Source: RGIG9115 sp045603225 (GTDB lineage Bacteria; Bacillota; Clostridia; UBA1381). From it: 64,000 nt of DNA. Below the pieces are notes generated by a model. The model was given only the letters and a program-made list of their open reading frames with translations, had not been told where the DNA came from and searched no databases. The stretch is from assembly GCA_045603225.1 (NCBI GenBank), contig JAZULT010000036.1:1-64000 (forward strand). The letters are read 5' to 3'. The position numbers were made by a program, and so were the translations under genes. Of this stretch, positions 28,321 through 35,932 are shown one piece after another (positions within the stretch are counted from its first letter, which is position 1; each line of letters starts with the position of its first letter).

Positions 28321-28362
28321 ATGAAGTTTGATCGGGGACAGTATAAGGAGTATTACAAATGA
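28321..28362 (+). CDS. Possible 13-codon leader peptide overlapping the next gene
   Basis: A good ribosome site (GAGAGGAAA) precedes an ATG and 13 sense codons (MKFDRGQYKEYYK), ending in a TGA that overlaps the ATG of the sialidase-like gene as ATGA. The ribosome site of that gene (AAGGAG) lies inside the leader. This is a standard arrangement for translational coupling; a regulatory leader or the remnant of an earlier start are both possible. Confidence 0.4.
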   Translation: MKFDRGQYKEYYK

Positions 28363-29450
28363 AACAACTTATTCACGAACAATACATTGAAGGAGCATTG
28401 AAGCGCCTTCATCTTTTAGAACCTGAGATATATGTCGACAATGAAGCGAGAGAAAGAAGCGGTCATGTGGGACATGCTATGACAGAGTTTGCACCCGGAA
28501 AAATAATTGCGTTTAATTCAAACACTTCTGCAAAACTTCATTCCGGACATTCTCCTTTCGGATGGATAGAATATAGAATTTCAGAAGATTATGGTAAGAG
28601 CTGGGGTAAAATTAATGTTCTTGATTATTCTGTAAAGGAGTTTGTTGACGGAATACAAACTATAGCCATAGAAAAAGCTGTAACCTGTGAAGATGGAAGT
28701 ATTGTAGCTTTTTGTCTGACGTGTGAGGGAAAATTACTGTACGAGCCATATGGTATACCAAGAGTAATTCGTTCTGAGAATGGCGGAAAAACATGGAGTG
28801 AGGCAAAGGAGATGCTTAACTATAAAGGACGTGTTTATGATGCAATATATCACGAAGGTTCAATCTATGTTTTAGAGTTTTCCAATGATGATTTTTTGGG
28901 AAAAGGGTCGGAACATTTATACAGAATTATTAAAAGTGATGATAACGGAAAAAGCTTTTATGAGCATAGCGTGGTGTCGTTCCCTTCTACTGAATCAAGA
29001 GGCTATGGCAATATGATTTTTACTCCTGAAAATACCTTGTTGGTTTATGTTTATAATGCAAATGATGAAGTTAACATGGATTGTATCAAAAGTGATGATC
29101 TTGGAAAGACTTGGAATAACTATGTAAAATGCTATGTTGATAAAAAGATAAGGAATCCGCAGATTGGATTTCTTGACGGTCAATATATTTTGCACGGAAG
29201 AGCGGGCGAAAGTGAAGCAGGAACCGGTTCGTTTGTTATATATACATCACTTGACGGAATAAATTGGAGTCAAGGGGAAATTCTCGTTGAAGGTCGTCCG
29301 GCTTGTTTTTATTCAAATAATATTGTCATAAAGTGTGCTGACGGGAAAAACAGAATGCTTGTGCAGTATTCGGAAAATTATAACGATCCTACCCCTGGTA
29401 AATGGAGCGGTCAGGTTAATGTTATGCATATGTGGATAGAGAGCAACTGA
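28359..29450 (+). CDS. BNR-repeat sialidase-like protein
   Basis: 363 residues, no signal peptide. Four Asp-box (BNR) motifs are visible: SEDYGKSWGK, SENGGKTWSE, SDDNGKSFYE and SDDLGKTWNN, spaced along a six-bladed beta-propeller. This is the fold of exo-sialidases (GH33) and of several other glycan-active or lectin-like proteins; the sialidase arginine triad is not obvious by eye, so the substrate is open. It is the last gene of glycan locus 1 and probably cytoplasmic, acting on imported oligosaccharides. Translation is likely coupled to the short leader frame at 28321. Confidence 0.8.
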   Translation: MKQLIHEQYIEGALKRLHLLEPEIYVDNEARERSGHVGHAMTEFAPGKIIAFNSNTSAKLHSGHSPFGWIEYRISEDYGKSWGKINVLDYSVKEFVDGIQTIAIEKAVTCEDGSIVAFCLTCEGKLLYEPYGIPRVIRSENGGKTWSEAKEMLNYKGRVYDAIYHEGSIYVLEFSNDDFLGKGSEHLYRIIKSDDNGKSFYEHSVVSFPSTESRGYGNMIFTPENTLLVYVYNANDEVNMDCIKSDDLGKTWNNYVKCYVDKKIRNPQIGFLDGQYILHGRAGESEAGTGSFVIYTSLDGINWSQGEILVEGRPACFYSNNIVIKCADGKNRMLVQYSENYNDPTPGKWSGQVNVMHMWIESN

Positions 29451-29482
29451 GCAAACGAAAAAAGCTTAGCATACGTTGCTGA

Positions 29483-29785
29483 TACAGAACACCTTCAGAG
29501 ATACAATCAGCTCATCGTTGTGGCGCTGATTTTGTAAAAATGTTTCCTATAACGAATCTTGGTATAGAATATGTCAAGGCGGTAGAAGTGCCTCTTTCTC
29601 ATATCAAATTGCTTGCTGTGGGTGGAATAAATGAAAACAATATGGCAGACTATTTAAACGCAGGAGTATGTGGGTTTGGTATAGGCTCAAATATTGTAAG
29701 TAAAAAGTTGATAAATGCAGGCGACTATGGAGCAATAACTGATCTTGCAAAAAAATATACAAAGGTGATAATATGCGTAGTGTAA
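29483..29785 (+). pseudogene. KDPG aldolase fragment (C-terminal part only)
   Basis: The open frame begins after a TGA at 29480-29482 and reads TPSEIQSAHRCGADFVKMFP, then a LAVGGIN segment and GFGIGSNIV. This is the C-terminal half of 2-keto-3-deoxy-6-phosphogluconate aldolase, including the Schiff-base lysine region (VKMFP). The N-terminal half is missing and no ribosome site fits, so it is a truncated relic. Its presence suggests the locus once handled uronic acid-derived KDPG. Confidence 0.75.
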
Positions 29786-29792
29786 AAACAAT

Positions 29793-29912
29793 TGTGAAAA
29801 ATGGGTAAGTGTATTAGAAGAGTACGCTGTTCGATATGGCGATAAAGTTAAGGGTTGGTGGATTGACGGATACTACGATTATTTCCAATACACTAATGAA
29901 AGATATATTATG
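29793..29912 (+). pseudogene. Fucosidase-like gene fragment
   Basis: An open stretch without a start reads EKWVSVLEEYAVRYGDKVKG followed by WWIDGYYDYFQYTNERY. The pattern of RYG-KVKGWW-DG is that of GH29-type alpha-L-fucosidases and relatives near the catalytic region. The rest of the gene is absent; the fragment runs into the 3' end of the minus-strand permease gene. Identification rests on a short segment. Confidence 0.5.
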
Positions 29913-29933
29913 AATTGCCGGGTTATGAATTTT

Positions 29934-30662
29934 TTAAAATATCATTATGATTCCGCTTACAATCATACCGATGTAGATAACAAGTTTCAATTTAGCCGAG
30001 TCCAGCTTATCGAACACGAAAACTCCGATTTTGTCACCAATCATACATGCTATAAATCCGATTAACGAGTAAATCAGGATTTCTGCGGTAAACACTTTGT
30101 TTATCGCTCTGAAAACCGTTGCGTATATGTTTGTAATGCAGAAATAAAACTGAATAGCTGAAAAATATGAAATGTTATTCTCAGTTGCGTGCGTAAAGTA
30201 AAGCACTGCCGGCGGACCGCCCGTTGAGAACAGACCGTTAAGAGTGCCTCCGAGTGTTCCGGCTATCAATCCGTTTTTTACAGTTGGTCTTATTGTTATG
30301 TGCTTGTTGAAAAACAAAAAATAAATACTGAGGCATATAAGAACCGAGCCGAGCAGAATATTGAAAATTTCGGACGGTACTGATGATGAGAAATATACTG
30401 CCGCAGGAATGGTAATCATCGCTGCAATAAGTGGTGGTAAAGCAGTTTTAAGCGGAATATTTTTCCTGTATTTAATTGTGTTATATGTAGATGTACCGCA
30501 CGAAAAAAGTCCGGATATCGCCGCTGCAGCAGTGTGTGACGGCATGAAATGCGGAAGAAACAGCATAACAAAAATTCCGAGCCCGAATCCGCTTACACGT
30601 TGTATAAAGCCTGCGCATGCGGATATGAGACACAGCAGTGCCATACTTGGGATTGAAAGCAT
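29934..30662 (-). CDS. TauE/SafE (TSUP) family membrane permease
   Basis: 242 residues with about seven or eight membrane helices. The N-terminal half has the family motif region AGFIQRVSGFGLGIFVM and the second half the repeat GLIAGTLGGTLNGLFSTGGPPAVLY. TSUP proteins export or import small organic or sulfur-containing anions (sulfite, sulfoacetate, and others); the substrate here is not readable. AAAGGAAC precedes the ATG. It lies 22 bp downstream of the AraC gene at 30685 in the same direction and is probably co-transcribed. Confidence 0.9.
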   Translation of the reverse strand: MLSIPSMALLCLISACAGFIQRVSGFGLGIFVMLFLPHFMPSHTAAAAISGLFSCGTSTYNTIKYRKNIPLKTALPPLIAAMITIPAAVYFSSSVPSEIFNILLGSVLICLSIYFLFFNKHITIRPTVKNGLIAGTLGGTLNGLFSTGGPPAVLYFTHATENNISYFSAIQFYFCITNIYATVFRAINKVFTAEILIYSLIGFIACMIGDKIGVFVFDKLDSAKLKLVIYIGMIVSGIIMIF

Positions 30663-30684
30663 ATTTTTGTTCCTTTCTGTATTT

Positions 30685-31554
30685 TTATCTTTTATTTTTT
30701 CTGTACTCTCCGGGAGTGCAATTATAGTAATTTGAGAATTCTTTAAAAAACCTTGTTTTATCCGAGAAACAAATTTTCTGAAGGATTTCTTCTATAGACA
30801 TATCTGTCTCGATAAGAAATTTTGCTGCTTCGGTAATGCGTTTTTCGGTAAGATATTCCTTGAATCCTTTTCCTGAGAATTTTTTAAACTCACGGCTTAT
30901 GTATGACGGATTAAAATAACATTTTGCCGCCAGTGAGCTGAGAGTGATAGGCTCTGAATAGTTTTTGTCAATATAATCCAAAAGATATCCCATCATATTT
31001 AGAAAGATGTCTTTCGGATAGTTTTCGTCGGGATTGTTTTGCTGAAGGGCACGGAAAAGCTTTGTAAGCAGAATTCGTGCATAACCGTTCAGGGAAATTG
31101 AATATCCCGGATTAAGCTCATTTTTTTCCGTAATCATAAAGTTGATAAGATGCTTGATTTCGTAGGCATCATTGTCTTTAAACTTTACAAGCTGTGTATC
31201 TGTATTCAATTTTTCATCAGAATCTGAAAGAAAGAATCTGAAAATATTATAAAAAGTATCTCCGTCAATTGCGTATTCGCTTATAAGGTCCTGCTTTATC
31301 AGAATGTTGACAAACTTAGCATTTCCCAAAGCTTTTACCGAATGAATCTGACGTGGGTTTATAAAAATCAGACATCCCGGAGTGGTTGTATATTCTTTTT
31401 CATCAATTTTATGGATAACTGTTCCCGAAATGGTATATACAAGCTCAAGAAATTCATGAATATGATTTCCGTCTATGTAATTAGGATCGGAAATTGTCCA
31501 TAGATTAACGGTCTCATCTTTTGAGAAAAAAGATTTTTTCAGATACTGGTACAT
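30685..31554 (-). CDS. AraC-family transcriptional regulator of glycan locus 2
   Basis: 289 residues. A cupin-like N-terminal sensing domain (HIHEFLELVYTISGTVIHKID, then FINPRQIHSV) and a C-terminal pair of helix-turn-helices (ITLSSLAAKCYFNPSYISREFKKFSGKGFKEYL; then IEEILQKICFSDKTRFFKEFSNYYNCTPGEYRK), the normal AraC layout and length. It is divergent from the SLH anchor gene at 31809. The 250-bp space between them holds direct repeats spaced by two helical turns upstream of a good promoter, so it probably activates locus 2 upon binding a sugar. Confidence 0.92.
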   Translation of the reverse strand: MYQYLKKSFFSKDETVNLWTISDPNYIDGNHIHEFLELVYTISGTVIHKIDEKEYTTTPGCLIFINPRQIHSVKALGNAKFVNILIKQDLISEYAIDGDTFYNIFRFFLSDSDEKLNTDTQLVKFKDNDAYEIKHLINFMITEKNELNPGYSISLNGYARILLTKLFRALQQNNPDENYPKDIFLNMMGYLLDYIDKNYSEPITLSSLAAKCYFNPSYISREFKKFSGKGFKEYLTEKRITEAAKFLIETDMSIEEILQKICFSDKTRFFKEFSNYYNCTPGEYRKNKR

Positions 31555-31637
31555 ATGATAACCTCATTTTTTTTAATATAACTACATTATAACTCTTAAT
31601 TTTACAAAAATCAAGCATAAAATCAAAATTAAGATTA

Positions 31638-31715
31638 ATTGGTAAAAAAGAAATATATTTATAGTAAAAAATCAATATTCAATAAGTAGAAAATCAATAT
31701 TTATTGGTAAAAAAA
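31638..31715 (+). promoter_or_regulatory. Direct repeats, candidate AraC binding sites
   Basis: Two copies of AGTA(A/G)AAAATCAATATT at 31663-31679 and 31685-31701 lie exactly 22 bp apart, two turns of the helix. They are flanked by two copies of ATTGGTAAAAAA (31638-31649 and 31703-31714). The block ends just upstream of the -35 element at 31721, where an activator of this family is expected. Confidence 0.6.
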
Positions 31716-31720
31716 CAGTA

Positions 31721-31749
31721 TTGAAAAATAATTATAGAAATTGTATAAT
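31721..31749 (+). promoter_or_regulatory. Promoter of glycan locus 2
   Basis: TTGAAA (31721-31726), 17-bp spacer, TATAAT (31744-31749), 60 bp before the ATG of the SLH anchor gene. Confidence 0.8.
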
Positions 31750-31808
31750 AATAATATAAATCAAAGTAATTGTATTGTAAACAGAATATAAAAATGGAGA
31801 TGGATTGC

Positions 31809-33470
31809 ATGAAAAAGATGAAGATAGTTACATGTGCCTTACTTGCTTTTTCACTCTTTAATATGAGTGCTTATGCGGATACAAGGATATCGTTATCGGG
31901 TAACAATGTTACCGTGTCAGTTGACGGAAGTGCAAATACGTGGGGTTCATTGGTTGTTTTGAAGTCAGGAGACGCATATGACAATGAAAATATTATTACA
32001 ATGAAGCAGGCACAGGGTGATGCTGAAGGTAAGCTGGTGTTTGATTTCTCAATATCGGACGAACCCGGTGCGGAAAAAGTTAATGCGAAATATGATTTGC
32101 GTATAAAGAACGGTTCTGAAGATGTCATAACAGAAGAAATGTACTATGCAACTCTTGATGACAGAGAAGAGCTTGCAAAGACTTTAAGAGATGCCGCTTC
32201 AGCATCAGAGCTTACCGATATTATTGAGAACGAAGAAAATGAGATTGTACTAAGAGCTCTGGGATTTGATTTTGAAAAATATGCTGTTATCAAATCGGAT
32301 TCCAACGATAAAAAAGAGTTTGCAGATATTTTTATCGGAAGCGTGGACGAAGATATGACAGATTCTGAACAAACAGCGGATGTCCTTAATAAATCACTAC
32401 TGATTGAGCTTATCAATATAGGTTCATCCGAAGATGATGAATACATAAAAGAGTTGAATCTTTCTTTTGAAAAGGTTGAATATGATGATATAAAAGATGA
32501 AAAGCTTAAGTCTTTTATTACTGATTATATAAATTCGAACGTAAAATATTCAGGTGTTGATGAGCTGGCGGATGCATATGAATGTGCAAATGTATTATAC
32601 ATAATAAATAACACACGTTTTTCATCAATAGAAAAGACTCTTAAAAAATATGAAGATATTCTCGGAATAGCTTCCGAATCGGAATATGAAGATTATCTCG
32701 ATGCAAAAAACAAGTCAGACGTAAATGAAACTATTGCAAAAGCACTTAAAGCCTCGCCTGCGGAAAGTGTTGACGATTTGCTTTCCGTAATAGAAAAAGC
32801 AACTGATAAAAACTCAGGCAAAACCGGAGGCGGAAGCAGCGGAGGTGGCGGAGGCGGCGGAAGCAGCTCCGGAAGCGTAAAGCCTTCTTCTCCGACAAGT
32901 GTAACACCGTTTGTATCTACAGAGAAGAAACAGAAGTTCAGCGATATAGATAATGTTCCGTGGGCAGAGGAAGCCATAAATACTCTTTCCGAAAAGGGAA
33001 TTGTTATAGGAGATGAGAACGGCAATTTCAACCCCGATAATACAGTAAAGCGTGAAGAATTTGTCAAAATGCTTGTTGTTGCTGCTAATCTGTACAACGA
33101 AGAAGCATCCTGCAATTTTGAAGACATAATTCCGGGGGCGTGGTATTACAGCTATGTGTCAAGTGCTTACAATAAAGGTCTTGTCAAGGGTGTATCTGAA
33201 TATGAGTTCGGAATAGGAAGCAACATTACAAGACAGGATTTGTCGGTGATGTGTTACCGTGCCGCAAAAAATGTGAAAGAAATTAAAGCTGTTCGTGATA
33301 AGGTGGCTTTTTCTGATGAAAGCAATATAAGTGACTACGCACGTGAAGCGGTTGATGTGCTTTACAGAGCCTCGGTTATCAACGGTGTCGGAGAAAATGA
33401 ATTCGCACCTTTGTCTGCGGCAACAAGAGCCCAGGCAGCGGTTATAATTTATAATCTGTTTGTTAAATAA
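31809..33470 (+). CDS. SLH-anchored surface protein (anchor of pair 2)
   Basis: 553 residues. Signal peptide (to about 23, SAYA); beta domain (about 25-110, ISLSGNNVTVSVDG); helical middle (about 115-345); Gly/Ser linker (GGGSSGGGGGGGSSSGS near 355); three C-terminal SLH repeats (about 375-553; WAEEAINTLSEKGIVIG, VKREEFVKML, WYYSYVSSAYNKGLVKG, YAREAVDVLYRASVING, ATRAQAAVIIYNL). Domain order and length match the protein at 18567. The start at 31809 lies eight bases after GGAGA; further upstream ATGs lack a ribosome site. It is the first gene of locus 2 and the next gene is its probable partner. Expected location is the wall, through binding of the secondary polymer. Confidence 0.88.
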   Translation: MKKMKIVTCALLAFSLFNMSAYADTRISLSGNNVTVSVDGSANTWGSLVVLKSGDAYDNENIITMKQAQGDAEGKLVFDFSISDEPGAEKVNAKYDLRIKNGSEDVITEEMYYATLDDREELAKTLRDAASASELTDIIENEENEIVLRALGFDFEKYAVIKSDSNDKKEFADIFIGSVDEDMTDSEQTADVLNKSLLIELINIGSSEDDEYIKELNLSFEKVEYDDIKDEKLKSFITDYINSNVKYSGVDELADAYECANVLYIINNTRFSSIEKTLKKYEDILGIASESEYEDYLDAKNKSDVNETIAKALKASPAESVDDLLSVIEKATDKNSGKTGGGSSGGGGGGGSSSGSVKPSSPTSVTPFVSTEKKQKFSDIDNVPWAEEAINTLSEKGIVIGDENGNFNPDNTVKREEFVKMLVVAANLYNEEASCNFEDIIPGAWYYSYVSSAYNKGLVKGVSEYEFGIGSNITRQDLSVMCYRAAKNVKEIKAVRDKVAFSDESNISDYAREAVDVLYRASVINGVGENEFAPLSAATRAQAAVIIYNLFVK

Positions 33471-33494
33471 TTTCTTTTGAGAGGAGAAAAATGG

Positions 33495-35921
33495 ATGAAA
33501 AAAGTTATTGCACTTTTGTGTATGATGACGATGTTGTCTTCAGCTTTTACTGCTGTTAATGCAGAAAGTACGGATAATATATCAGATAAATCGGAAATCT
33601 TATCGGCTCTCGGAATTGATAACAGTCCGAATTCGGGCTATGCCACAAAGGATTATTATTTCGGTGCGCTTTCAGGATTTTTCTACGAGGATGGATATAA
33701 GCCTTCGGCTGAGGATTTTGCCAGAACAGCAGGAATGGTTGGGTTTGGTGAAATGTATAAGGGAAACGATAATCTTTCAGTTGATGAAGCTTTGAAATAT
33801 GCAGCGATAGCTCTTGGATATAAAGGGTATGCTGAAAGCTTCGGAAGCTATGGAAGTATTATAGGAACTCTCGGAATAAAGGAAGGTATAACCGATTCGG
33901 GAGATGCACTTATAACTGTTAAAGACTGTAAGAATATATTGTATAATATGCTTGACTGCGAGCCTATGATAGCTGTTATTTCAGGCAGTGAGGTTTCGTA
34001 TGAAACAGACAGCAAAGCAACACTTCTTTCAAAATACCGTGATATAAGCTATGTACGCGGAAAGGTAACCGCAGACGAATATACATCACTCAGTGAAGAA
34101 ACGGGATGCTTTGAAGGTTATATCCGTATAGATAATATTGATTATGAATATGATGATGAAGCAGAAGAGGTATTTCTCGGAAAGAATGTAGAGGCATACG
34201 TTAAAAACAGTGACGTGGATGACCCTGTAGTATTATATATCGGTGAAAACGAGCAGAAAAACAGCGAGGTGACAATCGAAGCTGAGGATATAGAAAATAT
34301 TATCAGTGATTATTCTGCAATATATTATACATCGGGTAACAAGAGAAAGACATTGAAAATTTCCGCAGTGCCCAAGGTTATATTTAACGGAGTGTTTTAC
34401 GAGGGATATCAGTATGCTGACTTTAAGCCGGAAACAGGAAGCATCAGAGCGATTGATAATGATGCAGACGGAAAATATGATGTAATTTTCATTTACTCAT
34501 ATGATACTGTTATTGTAAACGCAACAGATGCCGTAAATAAAGCAATTTACGGTAAGCATATAGAAGAGCCTTTTGTGCTTGAACCTGAAAAAAGCGATAT
34601 AAGATATTATATATCTGACGGAATGAGCGAAATGGATTTTTCGGAAATAAAGGTTTCGGACGTTCTGAGCATTGCCGAAAGTAAGTCGGAAGAAAATAAA
34701 ATAATAAATATCCTTGTTTCAAGAGAGTATGTAAGCGGACTTTTAACACGTATCAATAATGCTGAATCGGAAATCACCATTGAGGATACTCCGTACAGCT
34801 TTACTTCTGCGTTCCTGCGTTTTGCGGAAGCGGAGACACGAGAGCTTGAGCTTGGTATAATCGGAACATTTTACCTTGATGCTTTCGGAAATGTTGTGGC
34901 ATGGTCGGGAAGTGCCGAAGACGGATATGTGGTTCTGTATAAGGCGTATGTGGATGACAGCGTTTCAAAGTATTCGATGATTTACATGAACCTGAACGGA
35001 GAGTGGCTCGAAGTACCGCTTGCGGAAAGTATATATTATAATGAAAAGAAATTTGCACCGGAGGATATCTTTGATAAGCTTAAAGCCGCAAGAGGACAGG
35101 TTATCAAAATAAAGACAAACTCCGCAGGCGAAATAAAAACGGTTGAAACAGCTGTAGAAACAGCGAAATATGATCCGAATAAGTTTACAAAAACTCCTGC
35201 TACAGAATACACATGGCGTTCTGCACTTAAGAGCTTTAACTGTGAGTATTTTGTTGACAATGATGCAAAGGTTATAATTATACCTGCAGATGCGGCGGAT
35301 AAGAACGCATACCAGGTAAGAGAACCGTCTGACTATTTCCAGTCAGACAAAAAATATACTGTTTCATTTTACGATTTTGATGAATATAATTTCACAAACT
35401 TTGTAAGCATGACATATACTCCGAGAGTTAATGACACACTTCTTGTTGTAAAGTCTGTCAGTGAAACATTCATGGACGGTGAAGTTCTTGATAAAATAAC
35501 CGGATGCACAAGTGATTATGATAATATCACTGTTGTAGGTAAGGATGATAAGATATTTGACAATATTACAGCCGGTGATGTTGTTAAGATAAGTCTTAAT
35601 ACTATCGGACGTGCCGATGAAACAGAAACTGTATATAACATGAAAAATGCATTTATACCGATGACTGTTTCAACGATTTATACAACAACAGGAAATGTTG
35701 CCGGAACCGTTTCAATGATTGATGCCGGAAAAGAACGTATGCAGGTAATGTGCAACGGAACAAAGTATAATTTCAGAGTAGACAGTACCTCCAAAGTACT
35801 AAAATATGATACAGAGGAGAATGAAATTGAAATGTGTAATTATCTCAGTATCATTCCGAATGATAAAGTATTTATCAGATTGAAGTGGGGTAAGGTTCAG
35901 GATGTAATCATCAAACGGTGA
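33495..35921 (+). CDS. SLH-like surface partner protein (partner of pair 2)
   Basis: 808 residues. Signal peptide (to about 23, VNAES); a degenerate SLH-like N-terminal block (about 30-160; NLSVDEALKYAAIALGYKGYAESFG, TVKDCKNILYNMLD); then a beta-rich body (about 165-808). It matches the 871-residue protein at 20225 in layout and in short segments such as NDADGKYDVIFIYSYDTVIVNATDAVN versus DRDGEYEIARVSRYNNMIVSAIDTVN. No enzyme motif recognised. Start at 33495 follows GAGAGGAG; the TTG at 33477 overlaps that site. It lies 24 bp after the anchor gene. Confidence 0.8.
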   Translation: MKKVIALLCMMTMLSSAFTAVNAESTDNISDKSEILSALGIDNSPNSGYATKDYYFGALSGFFYEDGYKPSAEDFARTAGMVGFGEMYKGNDNLSVDEALKYAAIALGYKGYAESFGSYGSIIGTLGIKEGITDSGDALITVKDCKNILYNMLDCEPMIAVISGSEVSYETDSKATLLSKYRDISYVRGKVTADEYTSLSEETGCFEGYIRIDNIDYEYDDEAEEVFLGKNVEAYVKNSDVDDPVVLYIGENEQKNSEVTIEAEDIENIISDYSAIYYTSGNKRKTLKISAVPKVIFNGVFYEGYQYADFKPETGSIRAIDNDADGKYDVIFIYSYDTVIVNATDAVNKAIYGKHIEEPFVLEPEKSDIRYYISDGMSEMDFSEIKVSDVLSIAESKSEENKIINILVSREYVSGLLTRINNAESEITIEDTPYSFTSAFLRFAEAETRELELGIIGTFYLDAFGNVVAWSGSAEDGYVVLYKAYVDDSVSKYSMIYMNLNGEWLEVPLAESIYYNEKKFAPEDIFDKLKAARGQVIKIKTNSAGEIKTVETAVETAKYDPNKFTKTPATEYTWRSALKSFNCEYFVDNDAKVIIIPADAADKNAYQVREPSDYFQSDKKYTVSFYDFDEYNFTNFVSMTYTPRVNDTLLVVKSVSETFMDGEVLDKITGCTSDYDNITVVGKDDKIFDNITAGDVVKISLNTIGRADETETVYNMKNAFIPMTVSTIYTTTGNVAGTVSMIDAGKERMQVMCNGTKYNFRVDSTSKVLKYDTEENEIEMCNYLSIIPNDKVFIRLKWGKVQDVIIKR

Positions 35922-35932
35922 AAGGAGTAAGT

